Positions 17,317 through 26,248 are shown, numbered from the stretch's first letter. The stretch: DNA of 64,000 bases from Halomarinibacterium sp041392125 (GCA_041392125.1 JAWKMR010000006.1:124001-188000), one strand, 5' to 3'. Notes: a model not told the origin generated them from the sequence alone. Made by a program: numbers and translations.

Positions 17317-18660
17317 TTACCCTAATAAATCCCCATCATCTGCAGGCTTAGGATTCTCCGGGGCTTTTTCAGGAGTACCTGAAGGTGCATTTTTACCACT
17401 GGCATAGAATTCTTCAAAAATTTCTTTCATATCAATTCCGTAACGATTGGCAAAGTCCTTTTGGATTTCGGCATCCTTTTCCCGAATTTCCTGAAGCGCT
17501 TCTGCATAACTGCCGTACACTCCTTGCATCACTTTTTCGTGCACCGGAATATTGTCCATCATTTCCTGACGGGCTTTTGCACTGGCACTATGCATCGCAG
17601 CTAAGGTAGTACCTATATGCTCGTCGGTTTTTACACCTAGATGTTCTAAAATAGCAGCGAACTCTTGATCGGTACGGGCTTTAAGAGCTACCACATAGCC
17701 ATCGTAGTATTTTAAACGCTCGTCGGTATCACTTTTTAACTTCGCACGATGCGTTTGCAGGTTGCTACGTAACGAAGTCAATACTTTAATGGTTAAATTG
17801 TGTTTGTGCACAAAACTGTCCTTACTGGCAGCCAGCGTAGTGTAGGCATTTTTCAACCCTTCCAACTCTTCCACCTTTTGCTCAATGGTGGTTATTTTTC
17901 CTATGGCTTCACTATATTCAGTAGATTGTTTGTCGGCAATTTCTTCCAACTCTAATCGGGCTTGTTTCAATAGGGCATATTGTTCTTCCAGTTGGTCTTC
18001 AGTTTCTTTTTTCTTTTCAAGCGCTTTGGTATGGTTTTTACTGGCCTCTACAATAGCTTCCTGCAATTTGTCTTCCACCTCTTTAATTTCCACCTCACGG
18101 TCTTTCAAACGGGTTACTGCCGCCTGACTTTTATAGGAAAGTTCACTTAACAGGGTTTGCACATCGGCCGTTTCAATACGCTCTTGGAACATCGCTTTGG
18201 CTTTCATATCGGCGGCTTCACGTGTTTTTTCAGCAGCTTCCAGTTCGGCTTGTTTTTTCTTAATACGCGATTTACGCCCCCAAAGGTTGTTCCACCAATT
18301 GTCCTTTACTTTTTCGGCATCTTCCAGTTCAATTCTGGCACGTTCCAGTGCTTTTTGTGCATCGTCAATCACCTTTTGCTCCTTGGCGTTGAGCGTAGAA
18401 AATTTTTCAAAGATAATTCCTACTTCATCTTGGTAATCGGTTAGGTCTTTGATGGCTTCCAATAACGAAGTACGATCTTTTTCAGCCATTCCCACGACAT
18501 CATCCAGCGTGGCATTTAATATTTTCTGGCGCATTTCAGGATCGTCTTCCTGAGCGAGTTTAGATTTCATCTGGTCTACGGCTTTCCCCCAGTTTACTTC
18601 TACTTTTTCTTGTTTGGAACCCGCAGATTCGGTTTCTAATAAATCAAAATCATCAGACAT
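17317..18660 (-). CDS. Long coiled-coil protein, first gene of the AAA+ operon
   Basis: A 447-residue soluble protein. Residues about 85-330 are heptad-rich coiled coil (for example KALERARIELEDAEKVKDNW, AEAIGK-type repeats, KKKETEDQLEEQYALLKQAR), broken near 121-135 by a WWNNLWGRKSRIKKK basic/tryptophan patch. The C-terminus is a short acidic, proline-rich tail (PEKAPENPKPADDGDLLG). The layout recalls TelA-type toxic-anion proteins, but I see no diagnostic motif and do not claim membership. It heads the transcript, with a likely promoter at 18661-18780. The acidic tail may be a docking site for the ATPase (inference). Confidence 0.82.
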   Translation of the reverse strand: MSDDFDLLETESAGSKQEKVEVNWGKAVDQMKSKLAQEDDPEMRQKILNATLDDVVGMAEKDRTSLLEAIKDLTDYQDEVGIIFEKFSTLNAKEQKVIDDAQKALERARIELEDAEKVKDNWWNNLWGRKSRIKKKQAELEAAEKTREAADMKAKAMFQERIETADVQTLLSELSYKSQAAVTRLKDREVEIKEVEDKLQEAIVEASKNHTKALEKKKETEDQLEEQYALLKQARLELEEIADKQSTEYSEAIGKITTIEQKVEELEGLKNAYTTLAASKDSFVHKHNLTIKVLTSLRSNLQTHRAKLKSDTDERLKYYDGYVVALKARTDQEFAAILEHLGVKTDEHIGTTLAAMHSASAKARQEMMDNIPVHEKVMQGVYGSYAEALQEIREKDAEIQKDFANRYGIDMKEIFEEFYASGKNAPSGTPEKAPENPKPADDGDLLG

Positions 18661-18796
18661 AGGTATGGCTATTTAAGAGTTATTGTGTTAATTTTTTTCG
18701 GACTGTTAATTTCGGTAAAAAAAATGAGTTAGAGGGTACATTTTGGAAAAGTACGCTTTATAGGTCTAAGATTTAACGGTTTTGTTACTTTGGAAT

Positions 18797-18829
18797 AAAA
18801 AAACCCAGCAAATCTGCCGGGCTTTTTTA
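18797..18829 (-). terminator. Rho-independent terminator after acyl-CoA dehydrogenase
   Basis: Read on the minus strand, CCCGGC pairs with GCTGGG (one G-U) around a six-base loop, flanked by A-run and T-run (TTTTTTTATT). It lies 19 bases past the acyl-CoA dehydrogenase stop and isolates that gene from the coiled-coil operon downstream. Confidence 0.85.
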
Positions 18830-18847
18830 TTTAACTATAAAGGCTTT

Positions 18848-19990
18848 TTAATCCCTTAACAATCCTCTCGAGATCACAATTTTCTGAATCTCGCTGGTAC
18901 CTTCATAAATCTGAGTGATTTTGGCATCGCGCATCAAGCGTTCTACGTGGTATTCTTTTACATAGCCATTACCGCCGTGAATTTGTACGGCTTCCACCGT
19001 TACTTCCATAGCGGTTTGTGAAGCGTAGAGTTTGGCAATGGCACTGCTCATATCGTAATTATTGCCTTGGTCTTTGTCCCAGGCAGCTTTCATGACTAAG
19101 TGACGGGCTGCTTCAATTTTGGTGTGCATGTCTGCCAGTTTAAAAGCAATAGCTTGGTGGTTGCAAATTTCGGTACCAAAAGACTTTCTGATTTTTGAAT
19201 AATCCCTTGCCAACTCATAGGCGCCGGCGGCAATTCCGAGGGCTTGCGCGGCTATCCCAATACGGCCACCGCTCAAGGTTTTCATGGCAAACTTAAATCC
19301 GAAGCCATCCTCGCCAATTCTGTTTTCCTTAGGCACTTTTACGTCGTTAAAGTTTAACGAGTGGGTATCGCTTCCTCGTATTCCCAACTTATCTTCTTTG
19401 GGACCTACTTCAAATCCATCCCAACCTTTTTCCACAATAAAAGCATTAATCCCGTGGTGTTTTTTTTCTTTATCTGTTTGTGCAATCACCAAATAATAAT
19501 CGGCGGTACCGCCATTGGTAATCCAGTTTTTGGTTCCGTTCAACAAATAATAATCGCCTTTGTCAATAGCGGTAGTACGTTGGGAAGTTGCATCACTTCC
19601 GGCTTCGGGTTCGCTTAAACAAAAAGCACCAATAGATTGTCCGGTGGCTAATTTGGTAAGGTATTTTTCTTTTTGAGCTTCGTTACCGTAGTTTTGAAGT
19701 CCGTAGCACACCAGCGAATTATTTACCGATACGATTACCGAAGCAGAAGCGTCCACCTTACTCAATTCTTCCATCGCCAATACATACGAAATAGTATCCA
19801 TGCCCCCGCCGCCGTATTTTGGATCTACCATCATTCCAAGGAAACCTAATTCTCCCATTTTCTTCACTTGTTCGGCAGGGAATTTTTGATGGGTATCACG
19901 TTCTATTACACCGGGAAGTAATTCGGTTTTGGCAAAATCGCGTGCCGCATCGCGTATCATTAAGTGCTCTTCGGAAAGGCTAAAATCCAT
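18848..19990 (-). CDS. Acyl-CoA dehydrogenase
   Basis: A 380-residue flavoprotein that introduces a 2,3 double bond in acyl-CoAs during fatty-acid or branched amino-acid breakdown, passing electrons to ETF. Motifs: CLSEPEAGSDA and TNGGTADYYLVIA in the FAD/substrate region, the helix GIAAQALGIAAGAYELARDY, and the catalytic-end motif QIYEGTSEIQKIVISRGLL, with the base Glu in YEGTSE. I start at ATG 19990 (MDFSLSEEHLMIRDAARDF), the conserved family start; an in-frame start 14 codons upstream overlaps the promoter -7 box. Substrate chain length cannot be read from sequence. Confidence 0.95.
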   Translation of the reverse strand: MDFSLSEEHLMIRDAARDFAKTELLPGVIERDTHQKFPAEQVKKMGELGFLGMMVDPKYGGGGMDTISYVLAMEELSKVDASASVIVSVNNSLVCYGLQNYGNEAQKEKYLTKLATGQSIGAFCLSEPEAGSDATSQRTTAIDKGDYYLLNGTKNWITNGGTADYYLVIAQTDKEKKHHGINAFIVEKGWDGFEVGPKEDKLGIRGSDTHSLNFNDVKVPKENRIGEDGFGFKFAMKTLSGGRIGIAAQALGIAAGAYELARDYSKIRKSFGTEICNHQAIAFKLADMHTKIEAARHLVMKAAWDKDQGNNYDMSSAIAKLYASQTAMEVTVEAVQIHGGNGYVKEYHVERLMRDAKITQIYEGTSEIQKIVISRGLLRD

Positions 19991-20029
19991 AGTCGTTGTT
20001 TTAAATCTAAATCGTTTTCGAAATGAGAG

Positions 20030-20061
20030 CAAAGATACCTTTTTTCAAAAGAAATTTCAAA
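20030..20061 (-). promoter_or_regulatory. Promoter of acyl-CoA dehydrogenase
   Basis: On the minus strand, TTTG (20058-20061) is followed after 20 bases by TATCTTTG (20030-20037), the Bacteroidota -33/-7 pair. The leader to ATG 19990 would be about 30 bases. Confidence 0.7.
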
Positions 20062-20090
20062 AAACAAAAAATCAAATTCCAAAAAACATT

Positions 20091-20118
20091 CACCCTTTCA
20101 AGGGGGCTAGGGGGATGT
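20091..20118 (+). repeat. Solo DUF559-type palindromic repeat
   Basis: CCCTT/AAGGG hairpin (20093-20104) followed by a linker and the tail GGGGGATGT. Same layout as the repeats flanking the DUF559 gene, but no nuclease is present. It lies between the divergent acyl-CoA dehydrogenase and anmK genes, ending 16 bases before the anmK ATG. Confidence 0.75.
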
Positions 20119-20134
20119 TTCTTATTTTAGCGAA

Positions 20135-21199
20135 ATGTTGAAAGATTCTTACAAGGTTATAGGTGTGATGAGTGGCACTTCGCTGGATGGAATTGATTTG
20201 GCTTTATGTACTTTTCATATTTCTGAAAAACAAGAATGGGATTTTGAAATAGAAACTGCTGAAACGGTATCGTACCCTGAAAGTTGGCAAACAATTTTGA
20301 AGGATGCCGTACATTTTCCGGAAGGCAGATTGCAACATTTGAATGAGGAATATACCTTTTATTTAGCTGAAATAATTTCAAAATTTATTCAAAAAAACGC
20401 ATTAGAAAAAATAGATGCGGTTTGCAGTCATGGACATACGATATTGCATCAGCCCGAAAAAGGAATCACACTTCAAATTGGGAATTTGCCATTTTTAGCT
20501 GAAAAAATTCAACAAACAGTGGTCTGTGATTTTAGAGTACAGGATGTTGCCTTAGGAGGCCAGGGAGCTCCTTTGGTTCCCATTGGGGATAGGTTGTTGT
20601 TTTCAAGATATGACTACTGTTTGAATTTGGGAGGGTTTGCCAATGTATCTTTTGAGGAAGAGAATATACGAATTGCGTATGATATTTGCCCGGTTAATAT
20701 CGTCCTCAATGTGTATGCGGAAAAATTGGGAAAGCCCTATGACGCAGGAGGTTCTTTTGCAAAGAGCGGCATTGTTAATAAAGAGCTACTTCAGCAATTA
20801 AATGCATTGGGTTTTTATTCCAAAAGGCCACCTAAATCGTTAGGATTGGAGTGGGTAAAAGAATTTGTTTTTCCATTGTTGAAAGTGTCGAAAGAAAATC
20901 CTCAAAATATATTACGAACATTTACCGAGCATATAGCAATTCAGGTTTCCAATCAGTTCAAAGAAAATAGTTCCCTATTAATCACAGGTGGAGGAGCATA
21001 TAATTCTTTTTTAATTGAAAGGCTAAAACTGCAAAAACAATTGAATGTAATAGTCCCAAACGAACAAATTGTTGAGTTTAAAGAAGCTTTAGTGTTTGCT
21101 TTACTGGGAATTCTGAAATTACGAGGGGAAAATAATTGCTTAGCGAGTGTGACGGGTGCAAAAAGGGATCATTCGAGCGGGTATATTTTTAAAAAGTAA
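20135..21199 (+). CDS. anmK: Anhydro-N-acetylmuramic acid kinase
   Basis: AnmK opens the 1,6-anhydro ring of anhMurNAc and phosphorylates it, recycling peptidoglycan sugar to MurNAc-6-P. The 354-residue protein has the family N-terminus VIGVMSGTSLDGIDLAL (ATP/phosphate loop), DFRVQDVALGGQGAPLVPIGD with the catalytic Asp region, LNLGGFANVSF, and LLITGGGAYNSFLIERL near the C-terminus. Its stop codon lies inside the left arm of the terminator. It is monocistronic. Confidence 0.96.
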   Translation: MLKDSYKVIGVMSGTSLDGIDLALCTFHISEKQEWDFEIETAETVSYPESWQTILKDAVHFPEGRLQHLNEEYTFYLAEIISKFIQKNALEKIDAVCSHGHTILHQPEKGITLQIGNLPFLAEKIQQTVVCDFRVQDVALGGQGAPLVPIGDRLLFSRYDYCLNLGGFANVSFEEENIRIAYDICPVNIVLNVYAEKLGKPYDAGGSFAKSGIVNKELLQQLNALGFYSKRPPKSLGLEWVKEFVFPLLKVSKENPQNILRTFTEHIAIQVSNQFKENSSLLITGGGAYNSFLIERLKLQKQLNVIVPNEQIVEFKEALVFALLGILKLRGENNCLASVTGAKRDHSSGYIFKK

Positions 21200-21232
21200 A
21201 GCGCATTCGAAAGAGAATGCGCTTTACTTTTT
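21191..21232. terminator. Bidirectional terminator between anmK and the DUF1028 gene
   Basis: A perfect 18-bp stem: AAAAAGTAAAGCGCATTC (21191-21208) and its complement (21215-21232), with loop GAAAGA. T-runs on both sides make it usable for both convergent genes. The anmK stop codon is within the left arm. Confidence 0.92.
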
Positions 21233-21247
21233 AAATAAAATCATTAT

Positions 21248-22243
21248 TTATTCAATAATAACTTTTTTGGTATAGGTATTTTCTTTTTCATCGATAAACC
21301 TAATAAAATAAATTCCGATAGGTTGATTAACATCTATGAAAAAACGATTGCTTAGGATAGGTAAAGATGATTCATGTAGTAATTGCCCAGTAATACTTAA
21401 AACTTCATATTTTTTAATCATAGAACGCCCTGTATTTATATACAGCGTTTTATGGGTGGGATTTGGAAATATTGAAACTTCAACTTGATCATTTCCATTG
21501 TTCGAAAGAGTTGCATTATAAGCATCCTGTAAAGCGTCTATTGGCTCAAAAATAGGAGAGCCAGGTTCAATCCATACGTTTAAATCTAAAGAAAGGTTTC
21601 CATAGCTACTATCGGTATCACTAGGGTCAGCAACTCTTAAAAAAGCAGAAGCAGAACTAATGCCAAATGGCTCACATCTTGAGTCGGCACCAATTCTTTT
21701 AGCTCCTTGCAACGCAGCCATAAGTTTGTCTGCTAGCGTTCCTGTGGTATTCAAAAAGGCGGTTTCCATATCGTAAATAACATCTTCAGAAATTAATATG
21801 TTGCCCTGAATAGCATAATTTGGGCCAGTAACATGAAGCTTCACATCATCTGTATTGGTTCCGGTATAGGCAGCACTTCTTGGATTTCCTCCATTTAAAT
21901 CTACAACACCATATTGTCGTAAACTAGGGTTATTTTGATAATCATTAGCAACCAACCAGTCTATAATTTCCTGTGGTGTATCTCCTGCTTCCATACGAGC
22001 TCTTGCGTTATTTTGATTGGTTGGGCTCCACCAAGCTTGGGTATGAATAACACCTACTCCTAATACAATATCGCTTATGGCAAGAGCGCCATCTTCGGCA
22101 CTAATACAAGTGGCTCCTGCGCTTCCTATTTCTCCCGTAGCTGGATCTACAGCTACAATAGAGAAAGTGTGTTGTGCTTTAACATAAATGGTGTTGAAAA
22201 CTAAAAAGAGAACAAATAGTAAAAAGAAAGCAATTTTTTTCAT
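21248..22243 (-). CDS. DUF1028 protein with T9SS type A sorting domain
   Basis: A 331-residue exported protein. A signal peptide ends near VKAQ (residue 23). Residues 24-245 match DUF1028, an Ntn-hydrolase-like fold: HTFSIVAVDPATGEIGSAGA, QAWWSPTNQNNARARME, and the GNLSLDLNVW segment. Residues about 255-331 form a T9SS C-terminal domain (VSIFPNPTHKTLYINTGR, then PIGIYFIRFIDEKENTYTKK). It should cross the outer membrane by the system that porU and porV here belong to. Substrate unknown. Confidence 0.9.
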   Translation of the reverse strand: MKKIAFFLLFVLFLVFNTIYVKAQHTFSIVAVDPATGEIGSAGATCISAEDGALAISDIVLGVGVIHTQAWWSPTNQNNARARMEAGDTPQEIIDWLVANDYQNNPSLRQYGVVDLNGGNPRSAAYTGTNTDDVKLHVTGPNYAIQGNILISEDVIYDMETAFLNTTGTLADKLMAALQGAKRIGADSRCEPFGISSASAFLRVADPSDTDSSYGNLSLDLNVWIEPGSPIFEPIDALQDAYNATLSNNGNDQVEVSIFPNPTHKTLYINTGRSMIKKYEVLSITGQLLHESSLPILSNRFFIDVNQPIGIYFIRFIDEKENTYTKKVIIE

Positions 22244-22292
22244 AAAATGAATTTTTAAGTTAAAAAAAAATGCACACTAAAGTAGCTATTCT

Positions 22293-22304
22293 TATTCTAG
22301 AATA
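22293..22304. repeat. Short perfect palindrome upstream of the DUF1028 gene
   Basis: TATTCTAGAATA is a perfect 12-base palindrome 50 bases upstream of the DUF1028 start, in a divergent intergenic region. It could be a transcription-factor operator. Nothing else supports that. Confidence 0.3.
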
Positions 22305-22438
22305 GTTACTGAAGTATGCACTTGTGTACAATATCAAACATTTATTCTCAATTTCTTCTTCAGTGTTAGAATAAATGCTATTTCAATAGGAACAAATATA
22401 ATTAATAATTTTTTAAAATAAATGCTTGGTCATTTTTT

Positions 22439-22446
22439 TATCTTTG
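22439..22446 (+). promoter_or_regulatory. -7 element for the amino-acid dehydrogenase
   Basis: TATCTTTG matches TAnnTTTG 21 bases before ATG 22468. It supports that start over one at 22426, which lies upstream of the -7 box. Confidence 0.55.
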
Positions 22447-22467
22447 TTCACTTACTTACCCAATTAC

Positions 22468-23694
22468 ATGAAGGAACTCCTTAAAAAGTACGAAGAAAAA
22501 GCCCCCGAAATAGTTTTTCACTGGAATGACCCCGAAACCGAAGCTCAAGGCTGGACAGTTATTAACTCCTTACGCGGTGGTGCTGCTGGTGGTGGAACCC
22601 GCATGCGTCCCGGACTCGATCAAAATGAAGTTTTGAGTCTTGCCAAAACCATGGAGGTTAAGTTTACGGTATCCGGTCCTCCCATTGGTGGGGCAAAATC
22701 TGGGATTAATTTTGATCCAAGTGACCCCCGAAAAAAGGGAGTTTTGGAGCGTTGGTACAAAGCAGTTTCACCTCTTTTAAAAGCGTACTATGGTACCGGT
22801 GGCGATTTAAACGTGGATGAAATCCATGAAGTAATCCCCATGACCGAAGAGAGCGGTGTTTGGCATCCACAGGAAGGGGTTTTTAATGGGCACTTTACTC
22901 CAACAGAGGCAGATAAAATTAATAGAATTGGGCAATTACGGCAAGGAGTTATAAAAGTACTCGAAAATACCACCTACTCACCAGATGTAAGTCGAAAGTA
23001 TACGGTTGCCGATATGATTACGGGGTACGGTGTTGCCGAAGCAGTGCGTCATTATTATGATATTTACGGTGGAAGCGTGGAAGGCAAGCGTGCTATTGTA
23101 CAAGGTTTTGGAAATGTAGGTGCTGCAGCGGCCTATTATTTGGCACAGATGGGTGCTAAAGTAGTCGGAATTATTGATAGAGTAGGAGGTGTAATTAATG
23201 AAGAAGGTTTTAGTTTTGATGAAATAAAAGGACTTTTTCTTCAGAAAAATGGAAATACTTTAGTGGCAAAAGAGATGCTTTCTTTTGAAGAAATGAATGA
23301 AAGAATTTGGAAGCTTAAAACCGAAATATTTGCCCCTTGTGCGGCTTCGCGATTAATTACTAAAGACCAAATTTCAGAAATGATAGCCACAGGATTAGAA
23401 GTAATTAGCTGTGGGGCCAATGTGCCTTTTGCCGATAAAGAAATTTTCTTCGGCCCCATTATGGAATATACCGATGCCAAAGTAAGCCTTATCCCGGATT
23501 TTATAAGTAATTGTGGAATGGCACGTGTCTTTGCCTATTTTATGGAGCGCAAAGTACAAATGACCGATGAAGCTATTTTTAATGATACTTCTTTAACGAT
23601 TAAAAAGGCTATTCAGAATACATTTAATAGTAATAGCAGTAAAACAAATATTAGTAAAACTGCTTTTGAGATTGCTCTAAAACAGTTAATTTAG
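22468..23694 (+). CDS. Glu/Leu/Phe/Val dehydrogenase
   Basis: An NAD(P)-dependent amino-acid dehydrogenase of 408 residues that deaminates an amino acid to its keto acid. Motifs: GGAAGGGTRMRPG, KFTVSGPPIGGAKSGINFDP with the catalytic lysine, a TGGDLNVDE segment, and a Rossmann motif GFGNVGAAAAYYLAQMGAKV. I choose ATG 22468 (MKELLKKYEEK); the upstream in-frame start precedes the -7 box. Substrate (Glu against branched chain) is not decidable here. nhaD follows after 22 bases. Confidence 0.9.
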   Translation: MKELLKKYEEKAPEIVFHWNDPETEAQGWTVINSLRGGAAGGGTRMRPGLDQNEVLSLAKTMEVKFTVSGPPIGGAKSGINFDPSDPRKKGVLERWYKAVSPLLKAYYGTGGDLNVDEIHEVIPMTEESGVWHPQEGVFNGHFTPTEADKINRIGQLRQGVIKVLENTTYSPDVSRKYTVADMITGYGVAEAVRHYYDIYGGSVEGKRAIVQGFGNVGAAAAYYLAQMGAKVVGIIDRVGGVINEEGFSFDEIKGLFLQKNGNTLVAKEMLSFEEMNERIWKLKTEIFAPCAASRLITKDQISEMIATGLEVISCGANVPFADKEIFFGPIMEYTDAKVSLIPDFISNCGMARVFAYFMERKVQMTDEAIFNDTSLTIKKAIQNTFNSNSSKTNISKTAFEIALKQLI

Positions 23695-23716
23695 ACAACC
23701 ACTAATCCCGCTTTAT

Positions 23717-25108
23717 ATGGAATCAATTATCATTTTAATTTTTGTTATAGGTTACTTATCTATTACACTCGAGCATCCTTTAAAGTTAGACAAAACAGTT
23801 CCTGCCTTAATTATGGCAGCACTTATTTGGGCTGTATTGGCCGTAGGTTTTAGTTCGGGTATTTTTAATGTTATTGATACGCATGACTTTATTTTCGATT
23901 TTAACACCGGAGGTGAAGAAGCACTCCATGGTTTTGAAAATACTTTGTTGCATCATTTAGGGAAAACGGCAGAAATCCTTATTTTCCTGATTGGTGCTAT
24001 GACCATCGTTGAAATTATTGATTTACACCGTGGCTTTGAAGTCTTAAAGAGTGCCGTAAAAACTAAAAGCAAGCGAAAATTATTGTGGATTATTGGGATT
24101 TTGGCTTTTTTCCTTTCGGCTATTATTGATAATCTAACCGCAACTATCGTATTAATTACCCTTCTACGAAAGTTAATTCATTCCAAAAGCGATCGTATAT
24201 GGTATGCTTCCTTAGTAGTTATTGCTGCTAATGCCGGAGGTGCTTGGTCCCCCATTGGGGATGTTACCACAACTATGCTTTGGATTGCAAACAAAGTAAC
24301 AGCAGCTGGATTAATAGAATTTGTAGTACTGCCCTCCATTGTTTGCTTTGTGGTACCTTTTCTTATTGCTTCCTATTTACCAGCTTTTAAAGGAAAAATT
24401 GACGTTGATGCCAATGAAGATATTGAAGCCGAACGGCTATTAAGTAGTAGAACTATGTTGTTCCTTGGCCTTGGAATGATTGTGTCTGTACCGGTTTTTA
24501 AAACCCTTACCCATTTGCCTCCGTACATGGGAATGATGTTTGCCTTGGGAATAGTTTGGTTGGTTTCTGAATATATCCACCCCGAAGAAGATTTCAGCAA
24601 AGAAAGAAGGCATTTATATTCGGCACATAAAGCCCTGTCGCGTATTGAAATTTCTAGTATTCTATTTTTCCTCGGTATCCTCATGGCAGTTGCCGGATTA
24701 GAATCATTAGTTTACGGTATTGCCGAAAATGGAGATCAAGTAGGAACCCTACGGTACTTGGCCGAAGTATTACAATCTGCCATACCCAATGAAGATGTTG
24801 TTATATTATTATTAGGAGTTTTCTCGGCCATTATTGATAATGTTCCATTGGTGGCTGCCTCTATGGGAATGTACGATATGTCCCTTCACCCTACCGATGC
24901 TGTTTTATGGCACTTTATCGCCTATTCTGCAGGAACCGGAGGAAGTATGCTCATTATAGGTTCTGCGGCAGGTGTCGCTGCTATGGGGATGGAAAAAATA
25001 GACTTTATTTGGTATCTTAAAAAAATTACCTGGTTAGCTTTTGTTGGTTTTATCGCCGGGGCTGGTGTTTTTCTTCTTTTTGAAAGAGTATTATTTCATC
25101 ACACCTAA
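23717..25108 (+). CDS. nhaD: NhaD-type Na+/H+ antiporter
   Basis: A 463-residue membrane protein with about 11-12 hydrophobic helices, of the ion-transporter superfamily. The tandem segments AIIDNLTATIVLITLL and SAIIDNVPLVAAS are the paired NhaD signatures with the ion-binding Asp/Asn; AGGAWSPIGDVTTTMLW is also characteristic. It exchanges cytoplasmic Na+ for H+ and fits a marine lifestyle. It starts 22 bases after the dehydrogenase stop, so they may share a transcript. Confidence 0.92.
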   Translation: MESIIILIFVIGYLSITLEHPLKLDKTVPALIMAALIWAVLAVGFSSGIFNVIDTHDFIFDFNTGGEEALHGFENTLLHHLGKTAEILIFLIGAMTIVEIIDLHRGFEVLKSAVKTKSKRKLLWIIGILAFFLSAIIDNLTATIVLITLLRKLIHSKSDRIWYASLVVIAANAGGAWSPIGDVTTTMLWIANKVTAAGLIEFVVLPSIVCFVVPFLIASYLPAFKGKIDVDANEDIEAERLLSSRTMLFLGLGMIVSVPVFKTLTHLPPYMGMMFALGIVWLVSEYIHPEEDFSKERRHLYSAHKALSRIEISSILFFLGILMAVAGLESLVYGIAENGDQVGTLRYLAEVLQSAIPNEDVVILLLGVFSAIIDNVPLVAASMGMYDMSLHPTDAVLWHFIAYSAGTGGSMLIIGSAAGVAAMGMEKIDFIWYLKKITWLAFVGFIAGAGVFLLFERVLFHHT

Positions 25109-25155
25109 AACAATTTAAAGATACCTTAGCCGTTAATCAATAAAACAATTTACTT

Positions 25156-25854
25156 ATGCTAAACTTCTTTCAGGAGGAGACCAGTGCTGCTTTGCAAGAA
25201 TTGGAACCCGAAGCCGTTGAAAAAACACTTTCTATTATGGATCTTATTGCAAGTGGAGGACTTGCAGGGCAAATTATCATCGCCGTTCTTTTTGTGCTTC
25301 TTTTTGTTGCCGTTTACATCTACTTTGAACGACTTTTTGCCATTAAAGGAGCTTCTAAAATGGATAGTAATTTTATGAATCAAATAAGAGATCAAGTCTC
25401 TAACGGCAATATTCAAGGTGCTAAAATGCTATGTGCCCAACAAAATTCACCGGTTTCTCGATTAACTGAAAAAGGAATCTCCCGTATTGGAAGTCCTTTG
25501 GAAGATATTAACACCGCTATTGAAAATGCGGGACGGTTAGAAGTGTACAAATTGGAAAAAAACGTTAGTATCCTTGCTACTATTGCCGGAGCTGCCCCCA
25601 TGATTGGTTTTTTGGGTACGGTAATAGGGATGGTTTTGGCATTCCATCAATTGGCTACCAGTAGTGGACAGGCAGAAATGGGAACTCTCGCCGAAGGCAT
25701 TTATACTGCTATGACAACAACCGTGGCGGGACTTATTGTTGGTATTATTGCCTATATAGGCTACAATCATTTGGTAGTAAAAACCGATAAAGTAGTCCAT
25801 CAAATGGAAGCAACGGCAGTAGATTTCTTAGACTTATTAAATGAACCTGCCTAA
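25156..25854 (+). CDS. exbB: MotA/TolQ/ExbB proton-channel protein
   Basis: A 232-residue inner-membrane protein with three predicted helices: about 33-55, 130-155 and 175-200. APMIGFLGTVIGMVLAFHQL is the conserved proton-channel segment, and TAMTTTVAGLIVGIIAYIGYN is the last helix. It forms the proton channel with ExbD and drives the TonB-like protein encoded two genes on. It could equally be called TolQ; an adjacent TonB-like gene rather than TolA/TolB favours ExbB. Its TAA overlaps the exbD ATG by 1 base. Confidence 0.92.
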   Translation: MLNFFQEETSAALQELEPEAVEKTLSIMDLIASGGLAGQIIIAVLFVLLFVAVYIYFERLFAIKGASKMDSNFMNQIRDQVSNGNIQGAKMLCAQQNSPVSRLTEKGISRIGSPLEDINTAIENAGRLEVYKLEKNVSILATIAGAAPMIGFLGTVIGMVLAFHQLATSSGQAEMGTLAEGIYTAMTTTVAGLIVGIIAYIGYNHLVVKTDKVVHQMEATAVDFLDLLNEPA

Positions 25855-26246
25855 TGAACTTAAGAGGACGAAATAAAGTAAGTGCCGAATTCAGTATGAG
25901 TTCCATGACCGATATTGTCTTTCTTCTATTGGTATTCTTTTTGCTGACCTCTCCTGCCATTACACCCGATGCTTTGGATTTAATACTTCCAAAAGCAAAA
26001 GGGAAATCCAGTAACCAACAAAAAGCTTCTGTAAGCATCACTAAAGATGGAGCTTATTATGTGAATAAAGAGCGGGTGAGTGAATTCAGTATTGAAAAAG
26101 AGTTGAAAGCTGCTTTAGCTGGACAGGATGAACCTACTATTATTCTGCGTGCCGAAGAAGGAGTGCCCATTGAAGACGCGGTGTTTGTTATGGATATTGC
26201 CAATAAAAATAATTTTAAAGTAGTACTTGCGGTTAGACCCAATTGA
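25854..26246 (+). CDS. exbD: ExbD/TolR biopolymer transporter
   Basis: A 130-residue protein with one N-terminal helix (about 17-38; SMTDIVFLLLVFFLL with the proton-relay Asp in TDIVF). The periplasmic part ends VPIEDAVFVMDIANKNNFKV, typical of ExbD/TolR. It overlaps exbB by 1 base and is followed by the TonB-like gene, whose preferred ATG lies 3 bases past its stop. Together the three genes power TonB-dependent uptake across the outer membrane. Confidence 0.92.
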   Translation: MNLRGRNKVSAEFSMSSMTDIVFLLLVFFLLTSPAITPDALDLILPKAKGKSSNQQKASVSITKDGAYYVNKERVSEFSIEKELKAALAGQDEPTIILRAEEGVPIEDAVFVMDIANKNNFKVVLAVRPN

Positions 26247-26248
26247 TA

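Noticed and set aside
17885..18444. Plus-strand serine/phenylalanine-rich frames opposite the coiled-coil gene
   Set aside because: Composition is the complement of a Glu/Lys-rich coiled coil; no ribosome-binding context or motif.
19991..20032. Upstream start of acyl-CoA dehydrogenase
   Set aside because: It overlaps the -7 box at 20030-20037; the family N-terminus begins at 19990.
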